NCBI GenBank assembly: GCA_004193595.1
Contig: RPGQ01000036.1
Coordinates: forward strand, 1 to 64,000
Origin: Desulfobacteraceae bacterium Eth-SRB2
GTDB lineage: Bacteria; Desulfobacterota; Desulfobacteria; Desulfobacterales; UBA11574
Length of the DNA: 64,000 bases
Reading direction: 5' to 3'
In this document: positions 57,021 through 64,000 of the stretch, in pieces
Layout of the letters: the number at the start of each line of letters is the position of its first letter
Position numbering within the stretch: position 1 is the stretch's first letter
Translations under genes and position numbers: made by a program
Notes under the pieces: model-generated
What the model was told of the DNA's origin: nothing
The model's input: only the letters and a program-made list of their open reading frames with translations
Database searches by the model: none

Positions 57021-58019
57021 ATGAAAAAATTTTTTCTATTTTTCATGGTCGCAACCCTGTGCGTCGCCTTATTACCGACAGGTGCCTTGGCAGCGAAAGC
57101 CGCACCCATCAAGCTGACATTCAGCATCTTCTTTCCCCCTACCCACGGTCAGACAAAAGCTGCAATGGACTGGGCCAAAGAAATTGAAAAGCTCACCGAC
57201 AATAAAGTGCAGATCACCGTTTTTCCCGGCGGAACCTTGACCAAAGCTCCCCAATGTTACAGTGGCGTGGTCAAGGGAATTTCAGATTTGGGATTCAGTC
57301 TGTTCGCCTATACCCGAGGACGTTTTCCGGTCATGGCCGCAGTTGATCTCCCCATGGGTTATCCGGATGGCAAAGTGGCCAGCAAAGTCGCTCAGGAATT
57401 TGCAAAGACCTTCAAACCTGAAGAGTTAAACAACGTAAAAGTCCTTTATCTTCATGCACACGGCCCGGGCCTTCTTCATACAAAAAAACCCGTAAGAAAA
57501 CTTGAAGATCTCAAAGGCATGAAAATCAGAGCTACCGGTCTAAGCGCCAAGGTCGTTCAAGCTCTCGGGGGTGTGCCGGTGGCAATGCCTCAGGGCAGCA
57601 CCTACGAATCTCTGAAAAAAGGGGTTGTAGAGGGGACATTTGGCCCCATGGAAGTTCTAAAAGGTTGGAAACAGGCCGAGGTTATCAAGTATACGACCGA
57701 ATGTTACAGCGTCGGTTACACGACCACCTTTTTCGTTGTAATGAATCTTGACAAGTGGAAGTCCCTTCCGCCTGATGTACAGAAGATTTTTGAAACAGTT
57801 AGTGAAAAATATGTAGATGTTCACGGAAAGGTATGGGACAGCACCGATGAAAAAGGCAGAAAATATACACAAAGCCTGGGCAACGAAATTATACCCCTGT
57901 CTGATGAAGAAAGTGCCAGATGGCGCAAGGCTGTCGAACCGGTGATTAACGATTATATCACCAATAATCCCAACGGCGACGCACACGTTAAAAAAATCAG
58001 AGAATTGATGTCCGAATAA
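57021..58019 (+). CDS. dctP: TRAP transporter solute-binding protein DctP
   Basis: This 332-residue periplasmic receptor of a TRAP transporter has a signal peptide cut after ALA near residue 24. Family motifs follow: KLTFSIFFPPTHGQ, WAKEIEKLTDNKVQITVFPGGTL, LKGMKIRATG and VVEGTFGP. The Arg in KIRATG is the usual carboxylate clamp, so an organic acid is likely, but the exact ligand is not predictable. AAAAGGAGGA gives a strong ribosome site. It is separated from dctQM by a 424-bp repeat-bearing gap. Confidence 0.93.
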   Translation: MKKFFLFFMVATLCVALLPTGALAAKAAPIKLTFSIFFPPTHGQTKAAMDWAKEIEKLTDNKVQITVFPGGTLTKAPQCYSGVVKGISDLGFSLFAYTRGRFPVMAAVDLPMGYPDGKVASKVAQEFAKTFKPEELNNVKVLYLHAHGPGLLHTKKPVRKLEDLKGMKIRATGLSAKVVQALGGVPVAMPQGSTYESLKKGVVEGTFGPMEVLKGWKQAEVIKYTTECYSVGYTTTFFVVMNLDKWKSLPPDVQKIFETVSEKYVDVHGKVWDSTDEKGRKYTQSLGNEIIPLSDEESARWRKAVEPVINDYITNNPNGDAHVKKIRELMSE

Positions 58020-58156
58020 TATAATGCTTTAATTGATCCTTTAAAAGTTATTACCTTGTTTCTACAGTAGAAATACTAAGTTGATTTTCAAATAAAGGGG
58101 TTGCCTTGCACCAAACAGAAGGTTTTAGGGCGACCCCGAATTTTATGACGCATAGC

Positions 58157-58210
58157 CAATAATCAAACGTCTCGAAAACTCTATAATTAATTGAAAGTAA
58201 AGGTTTTTAT
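58157..58210. repeat. Short dispersed repeat (family R, copy 2)
   Basis: AAACGTCTCGAAAA and the next about 30 bp (TTGAAAGTAAAGG) match 10728-10773. It lies in the dctP-dctQ gap just before the family P element. Confidence 0.45.
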
Positions 58211-58225
58211 TAGACTTATATTTTT

Positions 58226-58438
58226 AACTCGGACATGGAGAAATGGAATGATGGAATATTGGAATGATGATTTAAAGAAGCCGGCACTCCTCTATTTAAT
58301 TTTCGTCAAGAAGAATTTTACAATAACCCAACTTTCCATTTTCTCTCTGAGCCGTAGACTCTCCGAGCCAGAGGCTCAGAACCCAATATTCCAGTGTTCC
58401 AATATTCCAACATTCCAATTGTGAGCGAAGCGAACTAA
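58226..58438. repeat. Palindromic repeat of iterated 8-bp units inside the TRAP operon (family P, copy 3)
   Basis: This copy is in reverse orientation. The left arm has TGGAATGA, TGGAATAT, TGGAATGA. The right arm ends in ATTCCAATT plus the head AGCGAAGCGAACT. An extra hairpin lies inside (CTGAGCC, GGCTCAG at about 58350-58380). It runs to within a few bases of the dctQ start and replaces the usual short dctP-dctQ spacer. Confidence 0.7.
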
Positions 58439-58443
58439 CTTGA

Positions 58444-58929
58444 ATGTATACCTTTGAAAAAATATCTCATGCTATGGCAAAGAGACTATACTGGGTTGCA
58501 GGGGTTGCCATTGTCGTCATGATGCTTCTTACCTGTGCGGATGTGGTCTTGCGCTATTTTAGAAAGCCCATCCCCGGTACCTATGAGTTAGTCTGTTTTT
58601 TGGGGGCGGCGGCAGTTGCATTCGCTATGGCCCATACATCAGTGGAAAGAGGCCATGTAGCGGTAACCTTTGTGGTCGGCCTTTTCCCGCGCAGAATACA
58701 GGGTATGATTGAAAGCATCACCACATGCTTTGGGCTGTTCTTTTTTACATTACTCGCATGGCAGTCCGTAATTTATGCAAATGATCTTCGTCTTTCCGGT
58801 GAGGTCTCGTTGACCCTGGAACTCCCTTTTTATCCATTTGTTTACGGGATTAGTTTTTCGGCAGCAATCGTTTGCCTGATATTGCTGTCAGATCTGTTTA
58901 AGAGCTTTTTGAAACTATTTGGAAAATGA
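58444..58929 (+). CDS. dctQ: TRAP transporter small permease DctQ
   Basis: This 161-residue membrane protein has four predicted helices, as in DctQ: about 18-38 (VAGVAIVVMMLLTCADVVL), 48-68, 88-108 and 128-150. The family's R-Y-F-x-x-P-I-P-G-T-x-E motif appears as RYFRKPIPGTYEL. The repeat just upstream leaves no clear ribosome site before its ATG. The stop overlaps the dctM start (ATGA), so the two are coupled. Confidence 0.9.
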   Translation: MYTFEKISHAMAKRLYWVAGVAIVVMMLLTCADVVLRYFRKPIPGTYELVCFLGAAAVAFAMAHTSVERGHVAVTFVVGLFPRRIQGMIESITTCFGLFFFTLLAWQSVIYANDLRLSGEVSLTLELPFYPFVYGISFSAAIVCLILLSDLFKSFLKLFGK

Positions 58930-60227
58930 GTCTGACAACCACAGGAATCATAGGAATTATCATACTGGTTCTCCTTCTCTATTCTAAAATGCCGGTGGGC
59001 TTTGCCATGGGTTTTCTGGGATTGATGGGATTCAGCTACGTGGTAACCTTTGAAGCAGGCTTTAATCTTTTGGCGCGTGATGTCTGGGATGTTTTTTCTT
59101 CTTATAATTTGACCGTCATTCCCCTATTTGTATTTATGGGGCAGATTGCCTTTCACGCCGGTATCAGCCGAAGGCTCTATGATTCTGCCTATGTATTGTT
59201 TGGCCACCGCCGGGGGGGGCTTGCCATGACAACCGTGGGCGCGTGTGCCGGGTTTTCGGCCATATGCGGCTCGACCAACGCTACGGCAGCGACCATGGCA
59301 ACCGTTGCGCTTCCCGAAATGAAACGGTACGGGTATGATATGAGTCTGGCCACAGGTACCGTGGCTGCAGCAGGAAGTCTGGGCATTCTCGTACCTCCCA
59401 GCGTGATTTTTATTGTTTATGGAATTTTGACCGAGCAGTCCATCGGCAAACTTTTTGCTGCGGGAATTCTTCCCGGTATTCTTCTCTGCTTTCTTTTTTT
59501 GATGACCATTTATCTCAGGGTCTTGAAAAACCCCTCCCTTGCTCCTCCAGGCCCCAAGACCAGTTTCAAGGAGAAATTCAGATCTTTTACCGGTGTGGTT
59601 GAAACTTTGATACTGTTCGCCCTGGTCATGGGAGGTATTTTTTTCGGCATTTTTACACCCACCGAGGCGGCGGCCATCGGTGCGTTTTTCACCATCCTCA
59701 TCGCGGTGTTCAGAAAGCAACTCACCTGGCATGCGTTTGTTAAATCCCTGGCAGATACCACCAAGTTAAGTTGCATGATAATGGTAATTGTAACCGGAGC
59801 CGTAATATTCGGGCATTTTATGGCCATTACCCGGGTGCCTTATGAACTGGCCGAATGGGTGAGTTCTCTTCCCCTTCCTCCTCATGCCGTTATGGGAGTG
59901 ATCATTTTGGTCTATCTTTTCGGGGGCTGTTTTATGGACTCCCTGGCCATGATTATGCTGACCATCCCTATATTTTTTCCGGTGGTTCAAACCCTTGGGT
60001 TTGATCCGATCTGGTTTGGAGTGGTAATTGTTTTAATTACCGAGATGGGGGTAATCACGCCGCCCGTAGGGGTCAATGTTTATGTGGTTTATGGGGTTGC
60101 CAAAGATGTTCCACTGGAAAATATCTTCAGGGGGGTTTTCCCCATGCTTTTGGCCTTGCTTCTCTGCAATCTGATTCTTCTTTTATTTCCTCAGATCGCT
60201 CTGTTCCTGCCAAATCTTATGAAATGA
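58926..60227 (+). CDS. dctM: TRAP transporter large permease DctM
   Basis: This 433-residue protein has about 12 membrane helices and forms the sodium-coupled channel of the transporter. Typical motifs include MPVGFAMGFLG, VIPLFVFMGQIAFHAG, GACAGFSAICGSTNATAATM, AAGSLGILVPPSVIFIVYG, TPTEAAAIGAF and TEMGVITPPVGVNVYVV. It overlaps dctQ by 4 bp. A palindromic element begins 15 bp after its stop and may end transcription. Confidence 0.95.
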   Translation: MSLTTTGIIGIIILVLLLYSKMPVGFAMGFLGLMGFSYVVTFEAGFNLLARDVWDVFSSYNLTVIPLFVFMGQIAFHAGISRRLYDSAYVLFGHRRGGLAMTTVGACAGFSAICGSTNATAATMATVALPEMKRYGYDMSLATGTVAAAGSLGILVPPSVIFIVYGILTEQSIGKLFAAGILPGILLCFLFLMTIYLRVLKNPSLAPPGPKTSFKEKFRSFTGVVETLILFALVMGGIFFGIFTPTEAAAIGAFFTILIAVFRKQLTWHAFVKSLADTTKLSCMIMVIVTGAVIFGHFMAITRVPYELAEWVSSLPLPPHAVMGVIILVYLFGGCFMDSLAMIMLTIPIFFPVVQTLGFDPIWFGVVIVLITEMGVITPPVGVNVYVVYGVAKDVPLENIFRGVFPMLLALLLCNLILLLFPQIALFLPNLMK

Positions 60228-60241
60228 AGTGTACTTAGTTC

Positions 60242-60414
60242 GTGTCCATCCATTAATGAGGATTTTTGTTCAAGATCAAGGCATGTGAAAAAAATAACCA
60301 CCCCGGTACGATCTGCCGACCTACGGGACAGGCAGGCATATGTATAATATTCCGAGGATTATTTTTTGAACATAACGCAGAGATTGGGCAAAAAAACCAT
60401 TTATGGATGGACAC
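60242..60414 (+). repeat. Palindromic element N, copy B
   Basis: The ends GTGTCCATCCAT and GGATGGACAC pair with each other. The core TTCAAGATCAAGGCATGTG, TATTCCGAGGATTATTTTTT and CATAACGCAGAGATTG is shared in reverse with 50481-50778. The terminal stem sequence is unrelated to that copy's. A 32-bp insertion (about 60301-60332) and lack of the nested palindrome are the other differences. Confidence 0.75.
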
Positions 60415-60485
60415 TAGTTCGCTTCGCCCCGCCTGCCATTGCAAGGCACGAGCGGGCAGATCACAACTAGAATGTTGGAATATAA
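60415..60485. repeat. Partial family P palindrome next to element N
   Basis: AGTTCGCTTCGCC and, after an inserted 35-bp hairpin (CCCGCCTGCC...GAGCGGGCAG), ACAACTAGAATGTTGGAATAT correspond to the head and first 8-bp units of the reverse-oriented copy at 58226. Only one arm is present. The rest of the gap to 60574 shows nothing. Confidence 0.45.
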
Positions 60486-60574
60486 GTATTGTCTGAATCT
60501 GACATATGGGAGTTTACGGTTCGTGCAAGGTTCGGGTAGTCATGTGTTATTTTCCCCCCAACTCTACCTAAATA

Positions 60575-61021
60575 CTATATTGTGGCGTGGCTCTGGATGA
60601 AATTTTTCAATCGAGATTTCTGACTTGTGGTCAGTCCTATAAATTGTACAGCTTGTCGATCTGTTTTTATCGAATCGTCGAGGGGATAGACCGTTTCTGA
60701 CTGCAAAATGGGCATAAATAAAACCTTATCGTCAAAATACAAAGAATTATCGGCCACCAGGTTTAATCTAAGCGATTTTGTTAGCTGATTTTCTCCATCA
60801 ACATAACTCAGCCCACCCATACTTATATCGACAATTGGCTTCCTTTTGTGAAGATGAGGTCCAAACACAACGAATACACGGTCATCTACTTTGAATCGCT
60901 TATCTTTCCTTCGACCCAAATTAAACATTCTGGCAGTTATATTTTTCAGGCTATTTATTCTCATAGAGTAACGGTGTAAGCGAGTAAAACGGATAAGCGT
61001 TTTCAAGCCATAAAATGACAT
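60575..61021 (-). CDS. PilZ domain protein
   Basis: This 148-residue protein has an N-terminal basic segment of about 35 residues followed by a PilZ domain. The binding signatures are R38-x-x-x-R42 in GRRKDKRFKVDD and D65-x-S-x-x-G70 in VDISMGGLSY. It should bind cyclic-di-GMP. It stands alone between repeats. The N-terminal extension could contact a partner. The target process is unknown. Confidence 0.85.
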   Translation of the reverse strand: MSFYGLKTLIRFTRLHRYSMRINSLKNITARMFNLGRRKDKRFKVDDRVFVVFGPHLHKRKPIVDISMGGLSYVDGENQLTKSLRLNLVADNSLYFDDKVLFMPILQSETVYPLDDSIKTDRQAVQFIGLTTSQKSRLKNFIQSHATI

Positions 61022-61268
61022 GTTTTGTAAAATATTGTTTCTTTTTAATCCTACGGAATCTTTTTTTGCATTAAATATGCCATTTGGAAATATTTTTTTT
61101 TAAATTCAACTTGAAAAATAACTAAGCAAAATTATATCAGCAAGATATAACCTTTTTTAATAAGGAAATCAAAACATGTGGGGTTAGATTAGGCACTGAG
61201 GGAAAATCGAAAGAAGAGATTATCCGTCAAATTATTGACATGAATGATCAAAAACGAGACACACAATT

Positions 61269-61445
61269 GATGAACTCGTAAAAAGTCCGATTTAGACGGT
61301 TTCGTAAAAAGTTCAAATTCCCCCGCCAAACATAGGCGGGATAAAAAGGCGTTGCAAATTTTGTAATCATGAGGCGTACTTTTCGTACGTTGAATGATTG
61401 CGAAAGGCAGCACAACGCAGAAGTTGGACTTTTTACGAGACCGTC
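61269..61445 (-). mobile_element. MITE family M, copy 3
   Basis: This 177-bp copy is in reverse orientation relative to copies 1 and 2. It begins GATGAACTCGTAAAAAGTCC and ends GGACTTTTTACGAGACCGTC, bracketed by ACAATT (61263-61268 and 61446-61451). It keeps the CCCGCC/GGCGGG internal stem. Confidence 0.85.
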
Positions 61446-61691
61446 ACAATTGGCGCATATATTTTTTTAAAATGCAAATAGGTTAATGGGGTGTAAATCA
61501 AGGCCGTTGGTAAACGCTGATCCTTGTCTATTGACAAACCAAATAGCCATAGCAATCTTAGCAAACAACAGTCTTGATTTACAACCATTTTCCCGGAGAG
61601 CGGACCGGGGTCCCCCCTTATTTTCGCTAACCTTGAGTTTTCGATTTGAAGCCAAAAACACGATAAGTTTTGCACTAACAAAATCAGATGG
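61446..61691. other. Intergenic region with inverted repeat
   Basis: TGTAAATCAAG (61492-61502) and CTTGATTTACA (61573-61583) are perfect 11-bp inverted repeats about 70 bp apart. No credible gene is seen, and frames crossing it have no family resemblance. The 61022-61268 stretch before MITE copy 3 is AT-rich and without recognisable content. Confidence 0.45.
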
Positions 61692-62357
61692 TTATTGTTT
61701 GATGTCGGCAATAAATTTGTTGGAGGTCTTAATGGCCTCATTCATATTCTGGATCAGACCGTCAATTTTTCCTTTGAGTGTGGAAAACTCCGACCGTAAA
61801 GAACCGATAGCCTGGGCATTAAGGTTGTGTTTAAGAAACAGGACATTATCACGAAAGGAAAGTAAAACAGGCCCCATACTTTTTTCAGCCCGATGCATGC
61901 TTGAAAGCATCTCGCGATAACGGGTTTTGGTGTCCTGCAGTTTCCGTTTGCTGGAGCCACGCATATCGGCGCTTTTATAGAGTTTTAATTCGTCCTCCCA
62001 CTCGTCAAACAGGGCACCAGCAACCGCTTCCACGGCATCGATCCGTTCGGACACCTTTTTTGCCGCATTTTCGCTATCCTCATATTCTGCATTTAACTTT
62101 TCATACGCCTTCTTCAGGTTGCTGCTTTTAATATGGATAACCGTGCCAAACTGTTCTAAAGCTGATTTAAACTGTTCCTGCGCTTCAGATTGAGCATCCC
62201 GGGCGCCCTCTACTCTATCTACAAGAATATCACGTTTATGAATACCTACCTTTTCCATAGCGCCGTAATATGCCTTGGAACATCCCCCAAAAAAGGGAGC
62301 CAGAAAAACAGTAATCAAAATCAACTGAACGGGTATTAGAGTCGTCTCTTTTCTCAT
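61692..62357 (-). CDS. DUF2959-like lipoprotein
   Basis: This is a 221-residue predicted lipoprotein with a signal ending FFGGC. The mature start SKAYYGAMEKVGIHKRDILVDRVEGARDAQ and the long helical body with KLNAEYEDSENAA and DEWEDELKLY match the DUF2959 family as I remember it. It is helical and probably periplasmic, anchored in a membrane. The role is unknown. It follows the DUF4197 gene on the same strand with a 90-bp gap. Confidence 0.8.
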   Translation of the reverse strand: MRKETTLIPVQLILITVFLAPFFGGCSKAYYGAMEKVGIHKRDILVDRVEGARDAQSEAQEQFKSALEQFGTVIHIKSSNLKKAYEKLNAEYEDSENAAKKVSERIDAVEAVAGALFDEWEDELKLYKSADMRGSSKRKLQDTKTRYREMLSSMHRAEKSMGPVLLSFRDNVLFLKHNLNAQAIGSLRSEFSTLKGKIDGLIQNMNEAIKTSNKFIADIKQ

Positions 62358-62447
62358 GCTTTCCTCCTTAAGCAGCTCTATTCTTTGTTCATCTCTTATT
62401 GAATTACCTCCTATGAACCTCTGATACCACGGCCACCGGTAAGTTCT

Positions 62448-63224
62448 CTATCGCGCACCAAAAACACGTTTCAACAGATCGGTGGTACGCTTAGCGGGAT
62501 TTTGACGGATAGCGGCTTCCTCACGGGCAAGATAGTGGAAGATTCCGTTCATGCCTCTCTCGGTAACATAATTCGTCAAATCAGCCTTAACATCAGGCAC
62601 AAAAGGCAAAGATCGGTATTTACCGATGAGGTTATTGTAGGTCTGCACCGCCCCAACTTGGGACAGGCTGTTTTCTACAATAGGATTCATGGTTTGGGTA
62701 AGGGGTTTTGACATCTTGCTCTGAAAATACTTTGTGGCTGCATCATCCGGTCCTTTGTAAATGCCCATGGCATCGTCCAGGGTCATTTCTTTAATTGACT
62801 CCAAGAAAAGCGCCTTGGCTTTGGGGGTCGCCACTTCCGCCGCTTGATTGAGTTGTAATTCCAGATCATCGAGCATAGATGACATTCCAATTTTATCCAG
62901 TGCATTTCTGACGGTTTTAAAATTTTCCGGCAGTGGAATATGAATCGCCGGATCCGCATTAAACCCGTCAGGTTTTCCCAATTGCGTAACCACGGTTTCA
63001 GAACCTACGCGAAGCGCATCCTTAAGTCCGGCGGCAATGCTATCAACGGATAGTGCACTTTGCCCGCTGTCACTTTTCTCAATACCGCCAACCAAGTCCT
63101 TTGCTTTCTGAAACCAGCTGCTTTGTGCGGTTACAACTCCTGAATTGCAGGAAAGTGCAAGGATAGTAATACAAATTAGGAAGATAGATTTAAACATTTT
63201 GAAATTAAAGTGTCGTAAATTCAT
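62448..63224 (-). CDS. DUF4197 family exported protein
   Basis: This 258-residue protein has an N-terminal signal (SIFLICITILALSCNSG, with a possible lipobox Cys). It also has the DUF4197 features AAGLKDALRVGSETVVTQLG, ADPAIHIPLPENFKTVRNAL, KALFLESIKEMTLDDAMGI and YVTERGMNGIFHYLAREEAAIR. The ATG at 63224 follows GCAGGAGAA. A longer frame to 63368 reads through MITE copy 4 and is artefactual. The function is unknown. Confidence 0.85.
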   Translation of the reverse strand: MNLRHFNFKMFKSIFLICITILALSCNSGVVTAQSSWFQKAKDLVGGIEKSDSGQSALSVDSIAAGLKDALRVGSETVVTQLGKPDGFNADPAIHIPLPENFKTVRNALDKIGMSSMLDDLELQLNQAAEVATPKAKALFLESIKEMTLDDAMGIYKGPDDAATKYFQSKMSKPLTQTMNPIVENSLSQVGAVQTYNNLIGKYRSLPFVPDVKADLTNYVTERGMNGIFHYLAREEAAIRQNPAKRTTDLLKRVFGAR

Positions 63225-63247
63225 TTGAATTCTCCTGCTAATATCTT

Positions 63248-63398
63248 GATGAACTCGTAAAAAGTCCGATTTAGACGGTTTCGTAAAAAGTTCAAATTCA
63301 AGGCGTGCAAATTTTGTAATCATGAGGCGTACTTTTCGTACGTTGAATGATTGCGAAATGCAGCACAACGCAGAAGTTGGACTTTTTACGAGACCGTC
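63248..63398 (-). mobile_element. MITE family M, copy 4 (lacks the internal GC stem)
   Basis: This 151-bp copy has the same ends and orientation as copy 3. The block containing CCCCGCCAAACATAGGCGGG is missing, so AGTTCAAATTC joins directly to AAGGCGTGCAAATTTTG. ATATCTT flanks it on both sides (63241-63247 and 63400-63406). It lies 23 bp upstream of the DUF4197 start, in the promoter position. Confidence 0.85.
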
Positions 63399-63443
63399 AA
63401 TATCTTAGCACGCACCAGGAAATGCATCTTGCCTTAACCATCT

Positions 63444-64000
63444 TTATTTTCCAAATATTCCCTTAAGTTTATCGGTTGTAGCCTTTACTTCATCTTTGGC
63501 GCTTTGGCCGGCGTCTTCCAGTTGTTTTTTGGTCTTTTGGGTCACGGCCTGAGTGTCGGTAGTTAATTTTTTGAGTTCTTTGTTAAGAACATCGGTTACT
63601 GCCGGGGACGTAATCTTTGTGTACAGTGCAGCAAATATCTCTTTAAATGCTTCTGCAGGAGATGCACCGCCTTTTTTCTGGCCCACATTCTTGAGATGAA
63701 TGTCGGGCAAATCGGCGCTCAGTGGGTTTTCACCGAGCACGGCCATAGTCAAGTTTACCTTTCCGTCGCGCACAATAAAATTTTTGATCAGAATCTTCTT
63801 ACCCTCAGCTTTTTTCCCTTTCTCAGCAGGCGGTGCAGTGGTTTTGTCCGCCCCGATTGATTTTTTCACGTTGTTCATAATGGTTTGAAAATTGTCCGTG
63901 CCGCGAATCTTTTCATAAGTGATCTCAGGGGCAACCACCTCGATCTTATCAATAGTAATCGTATTTTTGGTGAGCGATTTTTCATCCACGTTCAGATGAA
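63444..64000 (-). CDS. AsmA/DUF748-like protein, partial at window edge
   Basis: Only the C-terminal about 185 codons are in the window, and the frame stays open to the edge (LNVDEKSLTKNTITIDKIEVVAPEITYEK), so the start is outside. The alternation of short beta strands (TIDKIEVVAPEITYE, ILIKNFIVRDGKVNL, LPDIHLKNVG) resembles the repeat core of AsmA-like/DUF748 envelope proteins. A helical Lys- and Thr-rich tail with possible coiled coil ends at KGIFGK. A role in envelope lipid homeostasis is inferred from the family only. Confidence 0.6.
   Translation of the reverse strand, partial: HLNVDEKSLTKNTITIDKIEVVAPEITYEKIRGTDNFQTIMNNVKKSIGADKTTAPPAEKGKKAEGKKILIKNFIVRDGKVNLTMAVLGENPLSADLPDIHLKNVGQKKGGASPAEAFKEIFAALYTKITSPAVTDVLNKELKKLTTDTQAVTQKTKKQLEDAGQSAKDEVKATTDKLKGIFGK

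Noticed and set aside
63225-63368. N-terminal extension of the DUF4197 protein
   Set aside because: The extra codons are MITE copy 4 read in frame. A correct ribosome site supports the ATG at 63224.
1-64000. tRNA, rRNA, CRISPR arrays or a complete prophage
   Set aside because: No cloverleaf with a GTTCGAATC-type arm, no spaced direct-repeat array and no run of phage structural genes was seen. Only one small phage-like fragment at 16104-16275 was noted.

Overview
The window looks like a chromosomal segment from a sulfate-reducing-type Desulfobacterota bacterium (Desulfobacterales-like). This rests on gene content and style: an acyl-CoA dehydrogenase plus ETF cassette, a TRAP transporter, PilZ and CheX proteins, an MSHA-type pilus locus, small Arg-rich 'DRR' proteins, a solitary LarB, an adenosine-specific kinase family protein, and intergenic spaces full of palindromic repeats. 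No rRNA, tRNA or CRISPR array was recognised. The species cannot be named from the sequence alone.

Layout. 1-4111: a TetR regulator and an acyl-CoA dehydrogenase/EtfB/EtfA operon that share a GACCGAC-type operator. 4112-9048: an Atg22-like MFS transporter, two unknown proteins and a NarX/NarL-like two-component pair. 9049-12864: a methyltransferase-like protein, two tiny membrane proteins, a ferritin-like protein, a truncated paralogue and two receiver proteins, one of them frameshifted. 13446-18777: a decayed mobile-element zone. An IS with a 13-bp target duplication splits an unknown gene, followed by a phage-like fragment and an IS630-type element. 19064-27858: housekeeping and signalling genes (efp, a TrpF-like protein, guaA, cheX, PilZ, larB, a metallophosphoesterase, an adenosine-specific kinase).

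28016-46829 is an MSHA/type-II-secretion-like pilus locus read on the minus strand. It holds a pilin behind a good sigma-54 promoter, PilO/MshJ-like, PilM-PilN/MshI-like, MshK-like, secretin MshL, MshN, ExeA/MshM ATPase, MshE ATPase and MshG, and ends with an intact 1552-residue prepilin-like protein carrying four LamG domains. The secretin, ExeA, MshE and MshG genes are all broken. The secretin was hit by two different IS4-type elements 15 bp apart; removing both elements and one copy of each target duplication restores the frame exactly. The machinery is therefore decaying, while the giant LamG pilin is open over 4.66 kb.

47170-56522 is the clpS-clpA-aat N-degron operon, secA, an M23 peptidase and folD. 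57021-60227 is a TRAP transporter (dctP, then a repeat-filled gap, then dctQ-dctM). 60575-64000 holds a PilZ protein, DUF2959 and DUF4197 proteins and an AsmA-like fragment cut by the window edge.

Several families of palindromic intergenic elements recur: a 151-177-bp MITE with short target duplications (four copies), hairpins built from 8-bp iterations (several copies), a palindrome whose terminal stems are unrelated but self-complementary in each copy (two copies), and a further long palindrome beside secA and folD (two copies). These elements, the decaying pilus locus with its giant LamG pilin, and an IS4-type element carrying a HARE-HTH passenger gene are the most unusual contents.
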